A stretch of 64,000 nt of DNA, from assembly GCA_030704615.1 (NCBI GenBank), contig CM060733.1, positions 58,528,001-58,592,000 of the forward strand, in the 5' to 3' direction. A program made the position numbers and the translations under genes. How positions within the stretch are numbered: position 1 is the first letter of the stretch; each line of letters starts with the position of its first letter. Positions 11,336 through 26,300 of this stretch are shown one piece after another. This DNA is from Takakia lepidozioides (Eukaryota > Streptophyta > Takakiopsida > Takakiales > Takakiaceae). The notes below the pieces were generated by a model. That model was not told the DNA's origin. It was given only the letters and a program-made list of their open reading frames with translations, and ran no database searches.

Positions 11336-14300
11336 ATGGCCTCCTCGGTGCCACTAGAAGGCATAGATGTGTGGGGGACTCGAACTTCGTTTGGGGGAAG
11401 TAGAAAGTCGTTCACAGGGAGCGCTTCCCGGGGCTGGGGAGTGGGGCCTGACAATGTGTTCGGCAGGCTCTCAGCGCAGTCTAGGGGGGACGATGTTGAT
11501 GATGAAGAAGCCCTGAAGTGGGCTGCCCTCGAGAAACTTCCCACATATGATCGGCTACGGACCACCATTCTCCAGAAATCCTTGGGGAGTAAAATCGTAC
11601 ATGAAGAAACTGATGTTCGGTTTATCGGGTTTGAAGAGCGCCAACAAATTATAGATAATCTTCTAAGGGTTACCGAGGAAGACAACGAGAGGTTCTTGAA
11701 GAAGCTCCGCAACCGGATTGACAGGTACTCACAAGTGTGGTGTTGAAAGTAAAGGGGACTTGGAGATAATGTACTTATTCCTCTCCATTGCATAAATTTA
11801 ATCCCCTTCCAGCAGATACACAAGCAACGTGGCAGGGAGTTGTGTTATCTGCAAAGGGAATTTGTTGTTTGCTCGAGGGCCTTGTGCAGTTCTCCTATCA
11901 ATTGAGATTTGAGGCAGAGTTTCATGCAGCGTTTCATGGTAGCAAAATCTTCCAAAGTCCTGGTGGTTTAAATGTCGCTACGATACTTTTTCTCGGGGAT
12001 GTAAACTCATGGACTGCTCGTTTTGAGATGTTGGCCTCAACTTCCTGTCTAGGGCTCTAGCTTGGTTAAAGCCACTGTAGCCGGACCTGGTCTCACACAC
12101 TAGAGTAGGAAACCTACCGAGAATTGCCAGATAATTTGGCTCAGTCAATCACGGTTCTTCTTGGGTTAACTGTGGAATCTATTGAGCACTGTATTGATTT
12201 CCAGGTTCGCTGATACAATTTCATGGGGGCATGATGAGAGGGAGAGCTATCGTTCATCTCTAATGTGGGGTAACTTTGTGTGTGGTTGTCAGGGTCGGTA
12301 TAGAGCTACCCACAATAGAGGTTAGGTATGAAAATCTGTCTATAGATGCCAACTGCTTTGTTGGGGGCAGGGCTCTGCCTACACTGCTGAACGTCACGAT
12401 TAATTTTGTTGAGGTATGATGACTATTTTATTGCTGACCTGATATGTTCTTGATCTTTCCAGTAATCCACAACACATGTGAGGCCAGTTTGTAGCAATGG
12501 AGAGTTAAGCACTCATCAAAATCGAAATCACCTTTCTAGGGTAGCATTCCACGTTTCATAATCAGCTGTTGTATCAGTGTGTCACCATAGTCACTACTGC
12601 CTGACAAGTTGACAAGTTTTTCTGTTTGCAGGGAATTCTTGACTCCATAGGTTTGGCTTTGAGCAAGAAAACAGTACTCAACATCTTGCACAATATCACT
12701 GGCGTCCTCAAACCTGCCAGGTGGGCATTGTCTCCACCCTTTTCTCCAAATTGCATTTCGGAGATCCTCTCTCTCTCTGTCTCTCTCTGTCTCTGCAGCA
12801 AATTACCCACTCTTGGCTCTAGACTGAAAGATTCATTGTCCTGGGAACTCTCACCGGAGAGACACCTTCTTCAAATCCATCAAGGGAATTGTTTCTGTAC
12901 CTCTGTTTACCAACTTTGAAAATCTCGAGGCTGAGCCAAAAGCCCAGACCTTTTGGGGTCTAGCCGGCGTCAGCCCTGAAAAAGGTAGTTGCTGTTCCGT
13001 TGTGTTCCCCTCAAACTGGGCGCGGGGTCGATGGCCACAAGGCTATGGCAAACAAGGTCTTATGAGTACATTCTCTGCAACTAATTGATCAGGTGGGAGC
13101 TAATAGAACTTCATGTTAGGCAGACTGGGAAACCAGTAAATCTTACAACAAAGCTGTTATTCTATGGGGAGACATTCTAGGTCCTCCGTGATGATAGAAT
13201 GTTACCGCCCAATCCTTTATCTGCATCTCTTCTAAGGGCATTGGGAAGGTTTAGAATGGGCTCACAGTCTGCAGATAGAGAGTGGTAGGTGGGACAACTA
13301 GAGCCTGCTGGCCGCTTGTACCCCGCTTGTGGTAGAGATGATAGAAGGGAGATTGAAACTGAAGAACATTCTTTCTTTCATTGCCCTCCCTCTCTACTAT
13401 GAGATCTGTGGGAGATATTATCTGCAGTATTCCTAAGAGGTGCGATGATTGTAATGACGATGACAATATCTGGTGGGGCATGCATGGATGTAACAATACC
13501 TATATGTTTTGCTTGGGGTTGTCTATTCATTTTACAGGATGACACTGCTGCTTGGCCCACCGAGTTCTGGGAAGACTAGTCTGCTACTAGCACTTGCTGG
13601 AAAGCTTGACAAAGACCTGAAAGTGAGAACCTCAACACTCCTCTTCGTTGTGTGCATGCTTCTACTAAAACACAAGCATGTCTTTTACTACTCTGGGGAC
13701 ACTAATTTAAAATGTGTTTGTCCATGTAGCTGAAGGCAGATGTCTTTTCAAGTTGGTGCTGACCCTGTTTGACTTTGGCTGGCAATGGTGTAGGTGAAAG
13801 GGAAGGTTACATACAATGGGCACACATTGGATGAGTTTGTGCCGCAGAAAACATCAGTGTACATCAGCCAGAATGATCTACATGTAGCTGAAATGACAGT
13901 TCGGGAGACCCTTGATTTCTCTGCAAGATGTCAAGGGGTTGGCAGTCGTTATGGTAAGTCCATCGCCCTGGTAACTATGCAGTCTTGTGAGTAACATCCT
14001 TAATCCTTGAAGCATCGCATATTCCCTTATCACCTTATTGTGAGGATGGGGCGCTCTTTTGGATGGGCCTTGTTCATTTGAAATCTTGTCTATGTCAGAA
14101 GTCAAAATGATCTTGCAAAATGGGTACAGTATGCTATCCATTACATTACATCATGGGGAAGCCCCAGCTATGAGGGAATGTTTCGAAGCTTATAAGGGCA
14201 GAAGACCCACATGGATACATCTTTGCTGGTCACTCAAACCCCTGGCACTGCCATTGACATTACTCTCTTTTGTGTGAATTGCAACCAAGACATCCATTTC

Positions 14301-17300
14301 CTGCCAAGATTGTTCAGCAGTTCGCAACATCTAGATTTAGGCGATTGCAAGATATTTGCAGCCAGGGGAGTTTGACACTCTTGGCCATCAAGATATGAGC
14401 TGATCTCATCCAAAGTGGCTCCTACAATGGTCATGTTTGCAACGTGTCTCATTTTCAGTTCTTTAGAAGCCTCCTTACATGGAGGAATATGTGATTGTGA
14501 AGTTTCTTTTAGGGATAATTGAGAGAGAGGAAGGGAGTTGAAATGTTCACCCTCAAATATTTGGAGGTAGATGTTCATGGGTGCCATACATGTATCCATT
14601 TTTTGGTTTGACACTGAAAGCGAACAAGTTCAGAGTGTTAAAAGGGATCTATAGACACCTAGTTTATGAACACATAAGGTGTCAAACCCTCTGTTCATCT
14701 CATTGATCTGTTGATCTGCAGAGATGCTTGTGGAGCTAGCCAAGCGAGAAAAGCAAGCTGGGATTTTTCCAGAGAAAGATGTAGATATTTTCATGAAGGT
14801 ATGAGAGCTTACTTCGGACCTTCCCTGCTAGTTGAAATTCCAAGGTCATGTGGAAATTATTTGTGGTCCCTGTTTTTCACATTATGGCTTATTTTATTAT
14901 GTCCTAGAAATGCATTGCCATCCCATGTTAGAGAGAGAGAAATGAAATGAAATGGTACTTTATGACGTCCTCGGTTTGGGTCGGGCAGGCCAAGGACGTA
15001 GTGCAATACCAAGCCAGACGTGTGCAGGCCCGGGCAGCCCGCACCCAAGAAAAGTTAGATTCATATCATGAGACTTGATGAGTCTCGTATGAGATATTAA
15101 ACTGTTTGGAACAAATACTACACTTGAGAGAGAGAAGATTCTGACGGGAGACAGTGTATATAATAGCAACTTCCCTTACCGGTACTGCCCCTGTACCCGC
15201 TCATCTCAAATCAAACGAACAAGTGACAGTGGAATGTGGCTGCAGGCAACCGCTGTAGAAGGAATGGAGAGCACCCTCGCAACCAACTACATTTTGAAAG
15301 TGAGTGATAGTCACCAGATTTGAGCTGAAGCATGTCATAGGATTGTTTCTGTACATTCCAAGCACCAGTCAAGGTTTGGGCAGTGTGTAGGCTTAAGAAT
15401 ATGCATTGTAGGCGTTGACATATTGAATCGCCAAAATGCACTGTATCCAAGTATGTCACCAGAGTGTATGTTGATACCACTGCAGAAGATGACCAGGGCC
15501 ATACCTTGATTTAACTCGTGATCTAGGAAATGTGTAAAATGCATTAAGCCATTGTTTAGGGGAGGCTGTAAAGGTGCCCAACCATTCGAGCCTCTGGATG
15601 GATTCACAAATGCAGTAGCCCATTATACTTCCTCGAGGTGGAGATGATGGTAAACTTCCTATTATCAATGGCTAAATAAACCTCATGGTGCAGATTCTTG
15701 GTCTGGATATATGCGCAAACACACTTGTTGGAGATGCCATGCACAGAGGAATCTCTGGAGGGCAGAAAAAACGTGTTACTACAGGTGTTGAGATCGCTCA
15801 TAAGTTCTGTTTTTATGTTTGAGATTCGTGAATACTGGCTGGTTGGCTTTGGGATGGTGGTAATACTATGACTTCCAGGAGCTTCTCATACATAACCCAA
15901 GTTGTAAGGGTATTTTACCTGCACTTGTGCATCCAAAACCACAATCCTTCTGGTGTGGATGAACACTGAAGTGTCCCTCAGGCACTTTCTCCTTCTCAGA
16001 CTCAGCCACGGGCAGATGTGTAGGAGGTCCTCCAACATTGTGGTTGAAATAGAAGGCGCAGAGAAAACCATGCCTCCAATAGATTTGTTTTTTATTAAGG
16101 GGTGTGTCATCTCGTTGCCTCTTATATTTGTACTGACATTGTCGGTGTTATTCTTATCCCTGGATCTCTCTGAAGGGGAAATGATAGTGGGGCCCACTAA
16201 GGCGATGTTCATGGACGAGATTTCCACGGGCCTGGACAGCTCAACCACGTTTCAGATCGTGAAGTGTCTGCGCCAGTTTTGTCATGTGATGGAAGCCACC
16301 ATTTTTATGTCACTGTTGCAGCCAGCTCCCGAGACTTTTGAACTGTTTGATGATGTAGTTCTGCTGTCAGAGGGTCAGGTTGTATACCATGGTCCTCGGG
16401 AGAACATCTTGGAGTTCTTTGAGGCTTGTGGGTTCAAGTGCCCTGATCGAAAGGGCATTGCTGACTTCTTACAGGAGGTGAGCACTGTCCACAACCATCT
16501 CACAAGGTTCTCATTTGCTTGATCTCTCCGTGTCTCTGTTTTTCTGTCTGTCTTTCTTAAAAGTACCATTTCATTTGTTTTTTCCCCGGGGAGACTCTCC
16601 CATCGCTCTGAAATCCATTTCTTTGATTTTTCTTTTGGGCTTTGTTTTGGCTCTGGTTTTGTTTCCTCTCTCGTGTTTTTTCCATTTTGTCCCATAAGCT
16701 CTTTGAGCATTCGGCGTACGTTATAAAGTACCATTTGATTTGATTTGATTGCCTCTTTGGGCTGCTTTCTCTCTTGAGACCAAATTACCTTTCAGCACCC
16801 TTATCTCCTTCCCTCTTGAGGGCATTGGGGCGGTTCAGGGTGGGTTCCCACAACCTACGGATAGAGACTGGCAGATGGGAAAACCTGCAACGGGAGGACC
16901 GCCTATGTCCAGCTTGCATAGGGCGCAGCAAGGAAATTGAAACTGAAGAACACTTCTTCTTCTACTGCCCTCTATACTATGAGATCCGTGGGAGATTCCA
17001 CTGTTTATTCAGTGGAACCCAAACTCTCACTGATGTCTTTCACTATGAGGATAAAAAATGCTTGGCAGCCTACCTACACGAGGCCTTCACCCTTAGACAA
17101 TCGCTAGAACTTTAATTGTGGTTTCTGGATTTGTTCCTCTCTCATGTTTTCTTCCATTTTGTCCCATAAGCTCTACGAGCTTTCCGCGGACGTTATAAAG
17201 CACCATTTCATTTCATTTCTCTTCATTGCGCTTCTCTTTCTCGTTTCATGCTTTCTCTTGTCCCATAAACTCTTTGAGCCTTCCGTTATACAGTTTCTTT

Positions 17301-20300
17301 CTTTCATTCTTTCTTGGTTTGTTGCTCCCACTTTGCAAATACCTGGCTTGAACATAAATTTCAGGGGTTTTCATCAGGATTCCTGATCACATGCCTTTCC
17401 CTAATCTCAAGGATGTTTCAAATACACTGCAGGTAACTTCACGGAAAGACCAAGAACAGTACTGGTCTGATAAGCGGCGACCCTACAGCTATGTGTCTGT
17501 GAAACAATTCACAGATCTATTCAAGACTTTCCATGTTGGCCAACGCATTTCAGAGGAGATAGTGGTGCCTTACGACAAAGAGCGAAGCCATAAGGCAGCA
17601 TTATCTTTTGAGAGATATGCTGTCAGTGGAAAGGAACTTTTCAATGCTAATTTTTCCAAACAATGGTTGCTGATGAAACGGAACTCATTCGTGTACATCT
17701 TCAAGACAGTACAGGTCTGTGGTTATTCCTATTAGCTGGGGTAGTGAAGGCAGATGAGAGAGGGAGGCAAATCTTTGTGGATCTTTTTTTCCTTGTTATT
17801 GTAAATAGTAATTTCACTTATTGAAGCTACGACAGTGATTTCTGTTTAAAGTCATGGATTGAAGAAGCTCAATTAAAATTACTGCTCTTCATAAGATTTA
17901 TTCTTATCTGGCCATAGATCATCCGCTCTATTATCAAACTTTGCTCTATTATGACCCCTAAATGCACTTCCTTGTGAAGCCGTAATGCTATTGCAGAATG
18001 TTCTTTTTGCCATGGCCCCATTGAGTCGATAAAGCTGACATTGCCTTTTTGTTCATGTAAAGTCGGGTGGCTGCCACTCCAAACCTCATCAAGCCAGTAG
18101 GAATTATGTTTCTGACAAAAACGTGGGAGCTTTCAAAAGGCTCTTGGCAAGGCTGTCAATTCTTTTGGTCTTTGTTTTGCTCTGGATACTATAAACATTT
18201 TCATACCCAGGGCTTATGACGTGGTAGTGTGTGATGGGTGCAGATGGGGATTGTGGCCTTGATTACCATGTCTGTCTTCTTTCGCACAACTCTGCATCAC
18301 AGAAGTCAGTCTGATGGGCAAACCTACTTAGGGGCTATCTTCTTTGGTGTCCTGTCAATCATGTTCAATGGGTACGCCGAGCTGTCCATGACAATTTTCC
18401 GACTTCCTGTTTTCTACAAACAGCGGGACCTTCTTTTTTACCCGGCATGGACATATGCGCTGCCAAGTCTGGTGTTGAGTATCCCCTCCTCAATAGCTGA
18501 AGTGGGAATGTTCACCATCATCACTTACTATACCATAGGCTTCAGCCCTGCGCCTAGCAGGTAAGCAGTGTTTACTAAATAATTCCCGTGTTGGTTCTCC
18601 ATTATGACACTTGCAAGTACCAGGGTGCTTGGTTGGAAAAGAAACTCTACCTTTACTTCCATGCATGTCAAAACGTTTTTAGTCAAATACTGCACTCTAT
18701 ATTTTGAAGTCTTACCAGCCACTAACCTGATGTTGTCACAAATGTCTGTTGCAGGTTCTTTCGTTTTTTTTTCCTGTTACTTTTGGTTCACCAGATGTCC
18801 TCAGCAATGTTCCGTTTAATTGCGGGGCTCTGCCGGACAATGGTGGTATCTAATACAGGTGGAACTTTTGCACTTCTTATCGTCTTCATGCTTGGAGGGT
18901 TCATTATTCCTCGACCTCAAATTAAGCCGTGGTGGATTTGGGGTTATTGGATATCACCTCTTTCGTATACCGAAACTGCTATCACTGTCAATGAGTTTCT
19001 CTCACCACAATGGTCGCCCAAGGTGTGATTTACAAGAATTCTCTAATCTAGACAGCTGAAGCATCCTATCAGACTGCCATATCTATCCTCTGATTCCTGT
19101 TGGATATATTCTTCACCTGGTTGTCCCTGTCTCTTGCTTTACCTCCTTTGATTTGTTGATCTTCCTCTCTCCGCAGCTCCCTTCAAATATTTGTGAATTA
19201 TCACCTGTCATTTTGGTGAAAGCTCTTGAATAGTAAAGGCACAGGACGACTAACATTGTTTTGTTTCCTTGCTCATCAATGGCTGACAAGGCAAGTGGGT
19301 CCATGCCTACATTATCAGATCTGGGTGTGAGTCAGATGTCTATGTCGGGAGTGCCCTCATTGATATGTATAATAGTCAGTGAGTCACATGGTTGAGTTGT
19401 TCCCTGCTGAAGCAGATGACTCCATGGGTCCATTGATGAGCAAGGAAAGAACCGATTGATGGATGAGTGAATAAATAGTACTGGTTGATACTGAATTAGG
19501 GGACTTATTTCATACTTAGTTTATCGGTGGTTGGCTTCTTTATTAGTACCAGGACCTGCTGAAAGAATGGGAGAGTAAGGGGTCTTTGTGCTCAAGCGAA
19601 TATGAGAATGTGACCAATAATGTCATGTTGTGGGCTTTCAGGATAATCCAGGTCTTGGGAAGAAGATTTTACAGAATAGTGGAATTTTCCCACATTCTTA
19701 TTTGTACTGGGTTGGTGTGGCAGCCTTGATAGGCTATATTGTGTTATTTAACACATGCTACGTTCTGGCCCTCACCTACTTAAACCGTAAGTTCCTTTTG
19801 TTTTGAAAAACTTCTGAGTCATTTCTTTCATAGTTCTCCATGGGTGGATAGAATGATTAAACTTTCAAAGGACTTTTGATGAGTTGGAGTTGTGGTTTGA
19901 AACGGTCTGAATGCAATGACCTTCCTACTACTCTCAATATTTTGCAGTCTGATTAGTTGATGAATTTGTAGTATCTGGCTTTCATGACTTGTGTGGTATG
20001 TTGACCTTTTATTGGGACCATACGCGAGGGATGGAACAGCATTGGGGAAGCCAGCAGCTGTCATATCTGAGGAAGCCCTAGCAGAAAAGAATGCCAATCA
20101 GACAGGGGAGGAAGTTCCACTCTCAGTACGACAAAAGTCTCGAAAATCTCTGTCAGCCAGTGTTGATGGTAGATCTCTGCCAACCATTTTGCTACCAACT
20201 GCAGATATATTGCTGATCTGTGTCTCTCCTTTTTCTGTTTGAGGAATGGAATTAAACTTGACCCCAATCATGGCCTTGGCTGAGAAACTCTCAGTGACGG

Positions 20301-23300
20301 GATATAGGCCTCTGTGCCTTGTCTGGACGAAATTAATGTTTCTCTTCTCTCTTGTTGTTATTCCCTCTTATCTTTCCTGCCGTTCTCTCTTTTTGTTGTG
20401 CCTCCTGTGTCATAATAATTTTTCCTTCTTTTCCTAAACCTTAGGTAGGGGGAAGCCAAGCCAGTGTCAACAAGATCACTGTTGCAGTTTTCCCTTGTCT
20501 CAAACAATAAAGGCCATGTTGACAGTGATCATCATTGGTTCTGGAGAGTGGAAGAGATCAGGAATTAAAGTACCCTGGAAGGCAGATGGGTGGCTCGCAT
20601 TTGAAAGGTTGTCAAAATGGACACGAAGATGTAATTTCTGGTTAAATTTTCCAAGTGCACGGGAATCCACTTGCAGCGAAAAGATCTGCCTTATTCCCGG
20701 ACCTTCGAGGAACCTCACTTTTGCAGTAATGGACACTGAACTTCAATTGATGGAATTATCTTGCTTGAGACTGCTTGGAAACCTCGATGGATTGAAAGTT
20801 TCTACTGGTGCTTCCCCTGAATTAAGTACAATGAACTCCTTTTGCTGTGAGTTTGTGAGCATATGATTGATAACTAAGTAAGACTTTCCATGGACATGGT
20901 TTTCATTTCATAGGTCTTGCTGAGACATTGGGCTTCTTGTAATGCAGGAAGCACACCACCTGGTAACATTGTAACCCGAATGTCAGGAACTTCTGATAAT
21001 GGCGAAGTCCAGATGCAGGAGCGAGCGAGTAGTGTGTCGTTGGCAAGTGATGCATCTGAAGCAGTAGGTATGGCAGCACCAAAGAGGGGCATGATTCTAC
21101 CATTCCAGCCCTTGAGCATCTCCTTCGATGACATCAAGTACTATGTTGACATGCCTCAGGTATGCTCTTTGAATACCATAACTAACAAGTTACCTTCACA
21201 AGGTGCTCTGTGTCTTCATGCAGCAATTTAGTTCCCTATGCGGTGGCTCATCCCGCAGAGCCCTATCCGGAAGTCCTCCGCCATGATAGAGTCTGCTAAT
21301 CAGATCTATCTCCCTCTCTCCTAAGGCTATCGGGGAGGTTTGGATGGGCTCCCAGTGTCTGTGGATTAGTGTGTGGATAGAAACGGTAGGTGGGTGGTAC
21401 CTGGCTTGTGCTGGGAGTAACAGGAGAAAAATCGAACGTGAAGAACATTTCTTCTTCCACTGCCCTTTCCCCTCTCTCTTTTGATTCAAGCTTTCTCATG
21501 TCCACTTCTCCCAATTTTTTTCCTCTCTGTGCTTCTTCCTGTGTTTGTTTGTAAATCCTACGACTAGCATAGTCTTCTGTAATGTCAACAGTCCCCAATT
21601 TAGACTCAGAGCCCAGTGTTTGGTTGTGTGTCACTCTGATTGATTGTCTTGCAGCCCATTTGCAAGCATATTGTGTATCCAAAGGCAGCTTAATTCATTG
21701 AGATGGATACTTTTCTGTTGTTGTATTCTTCCATTTACCAGTAAGACCTAAATGGGGGAACCATGCATTGCTTTCTCTCATTTCTCCAGGAGATGAAGAT
21801 CCAGGGGGTGGGAGAAGATAGACTTCAACTTCTATGCGGAGTAACTGGAGCATTCAGGCCAGGTATCCTTACTGCATTGGTGGGAGTGAGTGGAGCTGGA
21901 AAGACAACCCTTATGGATGTGCTTGCTGGACGAAAAACTGGTGGCTACATTGAGGGGGACATCCATATCTCTGGGTACCCCAAGAAACAAGAGACATTCG
22001 CCCGGATCGCAGGTTACTGTGAACAAAATGATATTCACTCCCCGCAGGTCACTGTGAGAGAGTCTGTCATTTTTTCAGCTTGGCTACGTCTCCCTGCTGA
22101 GATCAACAAGGAAACTCGAGAGGTATGCTACTTGCTGTTTCTGGCATGTATATGATATTCTTACGATAATCCCATGTTAATGTATGACATGCTTGTGGCT
22201 GTGTCTAAATCCTGCTGTCTGTGTCTTTTGGCCTGACCCTGCAGCAATTTGTGGATGAAGTGATGGACCTAGTGGAGCTTGCACCATTGGCAGACGCACT
22301 GGTTGGTCTGCCAGGGGTCAGTGGGCTGTCCACAGAGCAGCGTAAGCGTCTAACTATTGCAGTGGAGCTCGTGGCTAACCCATCAATTATATTCATGGAT
22401 GAACCAACCAGTGGACTGGATGCCCGGGCTGCTGCCATTGTGATGCGTACTGTACGCAACACTGTGGACACTGGCCGCACTGTTGTTTGCACCATCCATC
22501 AACCCAGCATCGATATCTTTGAAGCCTTTGATGAGGTGCTCCTTCTTTACTCTCTCCGGGTTCAGCAGCATACCTGCATGGGGCACTCCCTACATGAACC
22601 TCTCCATCTCTGGTTTGTTGAATAGTCGTTGCTTTTGGGCTGCTTGTTGAGGGCCTCATTTCTTTCTTCCTTGAGCAGTAGTTGCTTTTGGGCTGCTTCT
22701 GTCTCCCTCTGTGTGTTTCTCTTTCTAAACTACCATTTCATTTCATTTCTTGTTTCTTGTTTCTTGTTTTCCTTTTGTCCCATAAGCTCTTTGAGTTATG
22801 GACATTATGCAGTACCATTTCATTTCATTTCATTTCTCGTTTCTTTCTTTTTCTGTGCTGTACACTCTTTCAGCTTCCCATGGACAGCATAAAATTCCTG
22901 GAATCGTCTGTCCTTCAAGGAATGATTGGGGCTAGAGGTACAACACTAACACAGATTTGATGTGCGGAATTTGCATGTGTACCACTTTAGACCGAGGCCA
23001 TCTTCAGGCTTACAATCTTTCTTACGAGGTTGCAAGCCCTACCACGCAAACAGCCCAAACAGCCCAGGCCCTTGCAACCTCTATCACACTCTAAAACACT
23101 TGTTTCAAGACTTCCTGGTATATGCTCAGGTCTCAAACTTTTTTGAGCACCACTGACTCTCCATTGCTTCACTACTGCCACAAAATACGGAGGGGGTTGA
23201 AATTTCGTCCAAGCAGGACTGCAACAGATGAATCAGTTATGGAACTTCATGTCAGGCAAACATGGAAACCAGCCAATCTTACAACAAAACTGCAGTTCTA

Positions 23301-26300
23301 TTGGTAGACATTCTTGGTCCTCCATGACAGTAGAATCCTGTGGTGCTATTACCTGTCTGCAGCTCTATCTCCCTCTCTTCTAAGGGCATTGGGGATGTTT
23401 AGCATGGGCTCCCACAGTCCGGGGATAGAGACTGGTAGGTGGGACAACATGCAGCATGAGGACTTCATGTGGCCCCTGCTCGTGCCGAGGAAAATAGGTG
23501 GGAAATTGAAAGTGAAGAACATTCTTTCGCGGTCCTTTCTACTATGAGATCCATGGGAGATTCTATTGTCAATTCCAAGATTGCCAATTTTCACAGAGGT
23601 ATTCCATTAGTAGTAGCAGAAATGCTCAGCAGCATATCTGCAGGAGGTCTCGACGTTTAGACAATTTGGGCTGCTTGTTGGGGGGGGGGGGCGCTCTCTC
23701 TTTCTTGTTTCATGCTTTCTCTTGTTCCATAATCTCTTTGAGCTTTCTGCAGACTCTGTAACATACCATTTCATTTCATTTCATTTCTTTCTTGAGACCA
23801 AATTACCTTTCAGCACCCTTATCTCCTTCCCTCTTGAGGGCATTGGGGCGGTTCAGGGTGGGTTCCCACAACCTACGGATAGAGACTGGCAGATGGGAAA
23901 ACCTGCAACGGGAGGACCGTCTATGTCCAGCTTGCATAGGGCGCAACAAGGAAATTGAAACTGAAGAACACTTCTTCTTCTACTGCCCTCTATACTACGA
24001 GATCCGTGGGAGATTCCACTGTTTATTCAGTGGAACCCAAACTCTCACTGATGTCTTTCACTATGAGGATCAAAAATGCTTGGCAGCCTACCTACACGAG
24101 GCCTTCACCCTTAGACAATCGCTAGAACTTTAATTGTGGTTTCTGGATTTGTTCCTCCCTCATGTTTTCTTCCATTTTGTCCCATAAGCTCTATGAGCTT
24201 TCCGCGGACGTTATAAAGCACCATTTCATTTCATTTCATTTCTTTCCGGGACAGCCGATTCCCAGTGAGGTCGTTTGATTACGAGGACCAGGAATGCTTG
24301 GCAGCAGGCCTACAGTAGACTGAATAGTTTTTTGGCCGCTTGTTGAGGGTCCCACATCTCTTCTTGTATCTTGCATAGCCATTTGTACCACAAGCTCTTG
24401 TGAGCTCCCTGTAGATACTATAAAGTTCATTCCTTTCCTTGTGTTATTTCTTTCTCTGAGAATATTTAGGATTTGTCTGATATGCCCTTTTGGTTTTTCT
24501 CAGGTTTTGTATAATGTGTTCCAACCATGGACATAATCAGTTTCCTTTCTTCTCTTTTTCTTCCCGTCAAGCATACTTAGACAGGTCTGTCTGGTCATGG
24601 AAATAGCAATTCACAGCTGCCACCACCAGAATGTCTGTCCTAACTTCCAAATTGTTCTGTATGTTTGACTTTTGGGCCATGGCAGATGTTGCTGATGAAG
24701 CGTGGAGGGCAAGTGATATACATGGGGCCTTTGGGAAGGCACTCTCATAGGCTTATTGAGTATTTCGAGGTAATGGAAATGAAAGGAGAATGAGGGAGAC
24801 TTGCAGAGTTGCAACACCCTTGTCTTTTCAGCTGCCCCCTTCATATTGAGTAGGAAGGTTTGATGGAGGGTTGATTTGTTCCGTTAGAAAGTTAGTTACA
24901 CTAAACGGTGTTTTCTTCCTACAGGCGGTTCCCGGAGTACCAAAGATCAAGGAGGCATACAATCCTGCCACATGGATGCTGGAAGTTAGCAATGTCTCCG
25001 TAGAGAGTGAGCTTGGCGTGGATTTTGCACAAATTTACAAGCAGTCTTCCCTATTTCAGTGAGTGGACCCACTTCTTTGACATGTTTGGAGCTGTAGAGA
25101 AAATTCACATTGAGTTCTAGTTTTCCACTATTGCTACAACTATATTTAGCCCCTTCCTCCACAGGGCCAGGATAAAAGTGGAGACCTTCCCACGCCGCCC
25201 ATGCAGATTGGTGGTTTAATGAGGGCTGATGATGTTGTGGCAGGCGAAACAAGGATCTGGTCAAGGAGTTAAGCATTCCTGCCCCAGGGTCTGAAGACCT
25301 GTATTTCCCAAGGCAATACTCCCAATCTTTTCTGACCCAAGTAACAGCGTGCCTCTGGAAGCAATACTGGACATATTGGCGAAGCCCTGACTACAACTGT
25401 GTCCGATATGCTTTCACATTTGTTTCAGCTATCCTCTTTGGCACAATCTTCTGGAACCTTGGCAAAAAGACGTAAGTGACCAAACCAATTCTGGGTAATA
25501 GGGGCAGATAAAAGTGTGACAACTCTTGTTCTAGTGTTGGTCCATTCTCTTTAGCATGGAGAGGTGGGAAAAGATTTATGCCTGTGGATGTCTTGGGGAA
25601 TTGATCTTGCCATCTCTGAATGCTTGCAGAGGTGTCCAGTCAAACCTATTTAGTGTCATGGGATCTATGTATGGCGCCACGCTGTTCATTGGGGTCAACA
25701 ATTCGTCCACCGTCCAGCCAGTGGTTGCTATCGAACGTACAATTTTCTACAGAGAGAGGGCTGCAGGGATGTATTCAGCTATTCCTTACGCTATTGCTCA
25801 GGTATTATCCTTTTGAATCATGTCAACCTTCGATAACTGCGTACCATCTCTGGTTTACAGGCAGACACTTTGCCTTCTTCGACTAGCAGTGCCGGCATAC
25901 TCATGTCTTGATAAGCCAGAACACCCATCCCAATTGTCATTTGATATATGAGATGTAATGGTTATTTTAGGTTCAGTTTCAAATGCCTACAACCAGCATG
26001 GGTTAGTTATTCTCCTGTGAGGATTAGGCATTCAGCATTACATCGTAGCCAGTAGACAGTGGTTGGGGTGTACAAATATCTCTTTTAAGTCGCCCTCTCT
26101 GACCCTCTGCCACCCCTAAGAGCATGTTTGTTGTCCTGCCAATGTATTAATCAGACTTTGTGGTGGGTTTTTGCAGGTTTTGATTGAAATACCTTATTGC
26201 CTAGGACAAACAGTGATATATGCATTGATAACATACTCAATGATAAACTATGAGTGGAGTGCTTCCAAGTTCTTATGGTACATCTTCATAATGTACTTCA

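Noticed and set aside
22393-22659. Antisense open frames across transporter exon 17
   Set aside because: Shadows of the real coding strand.
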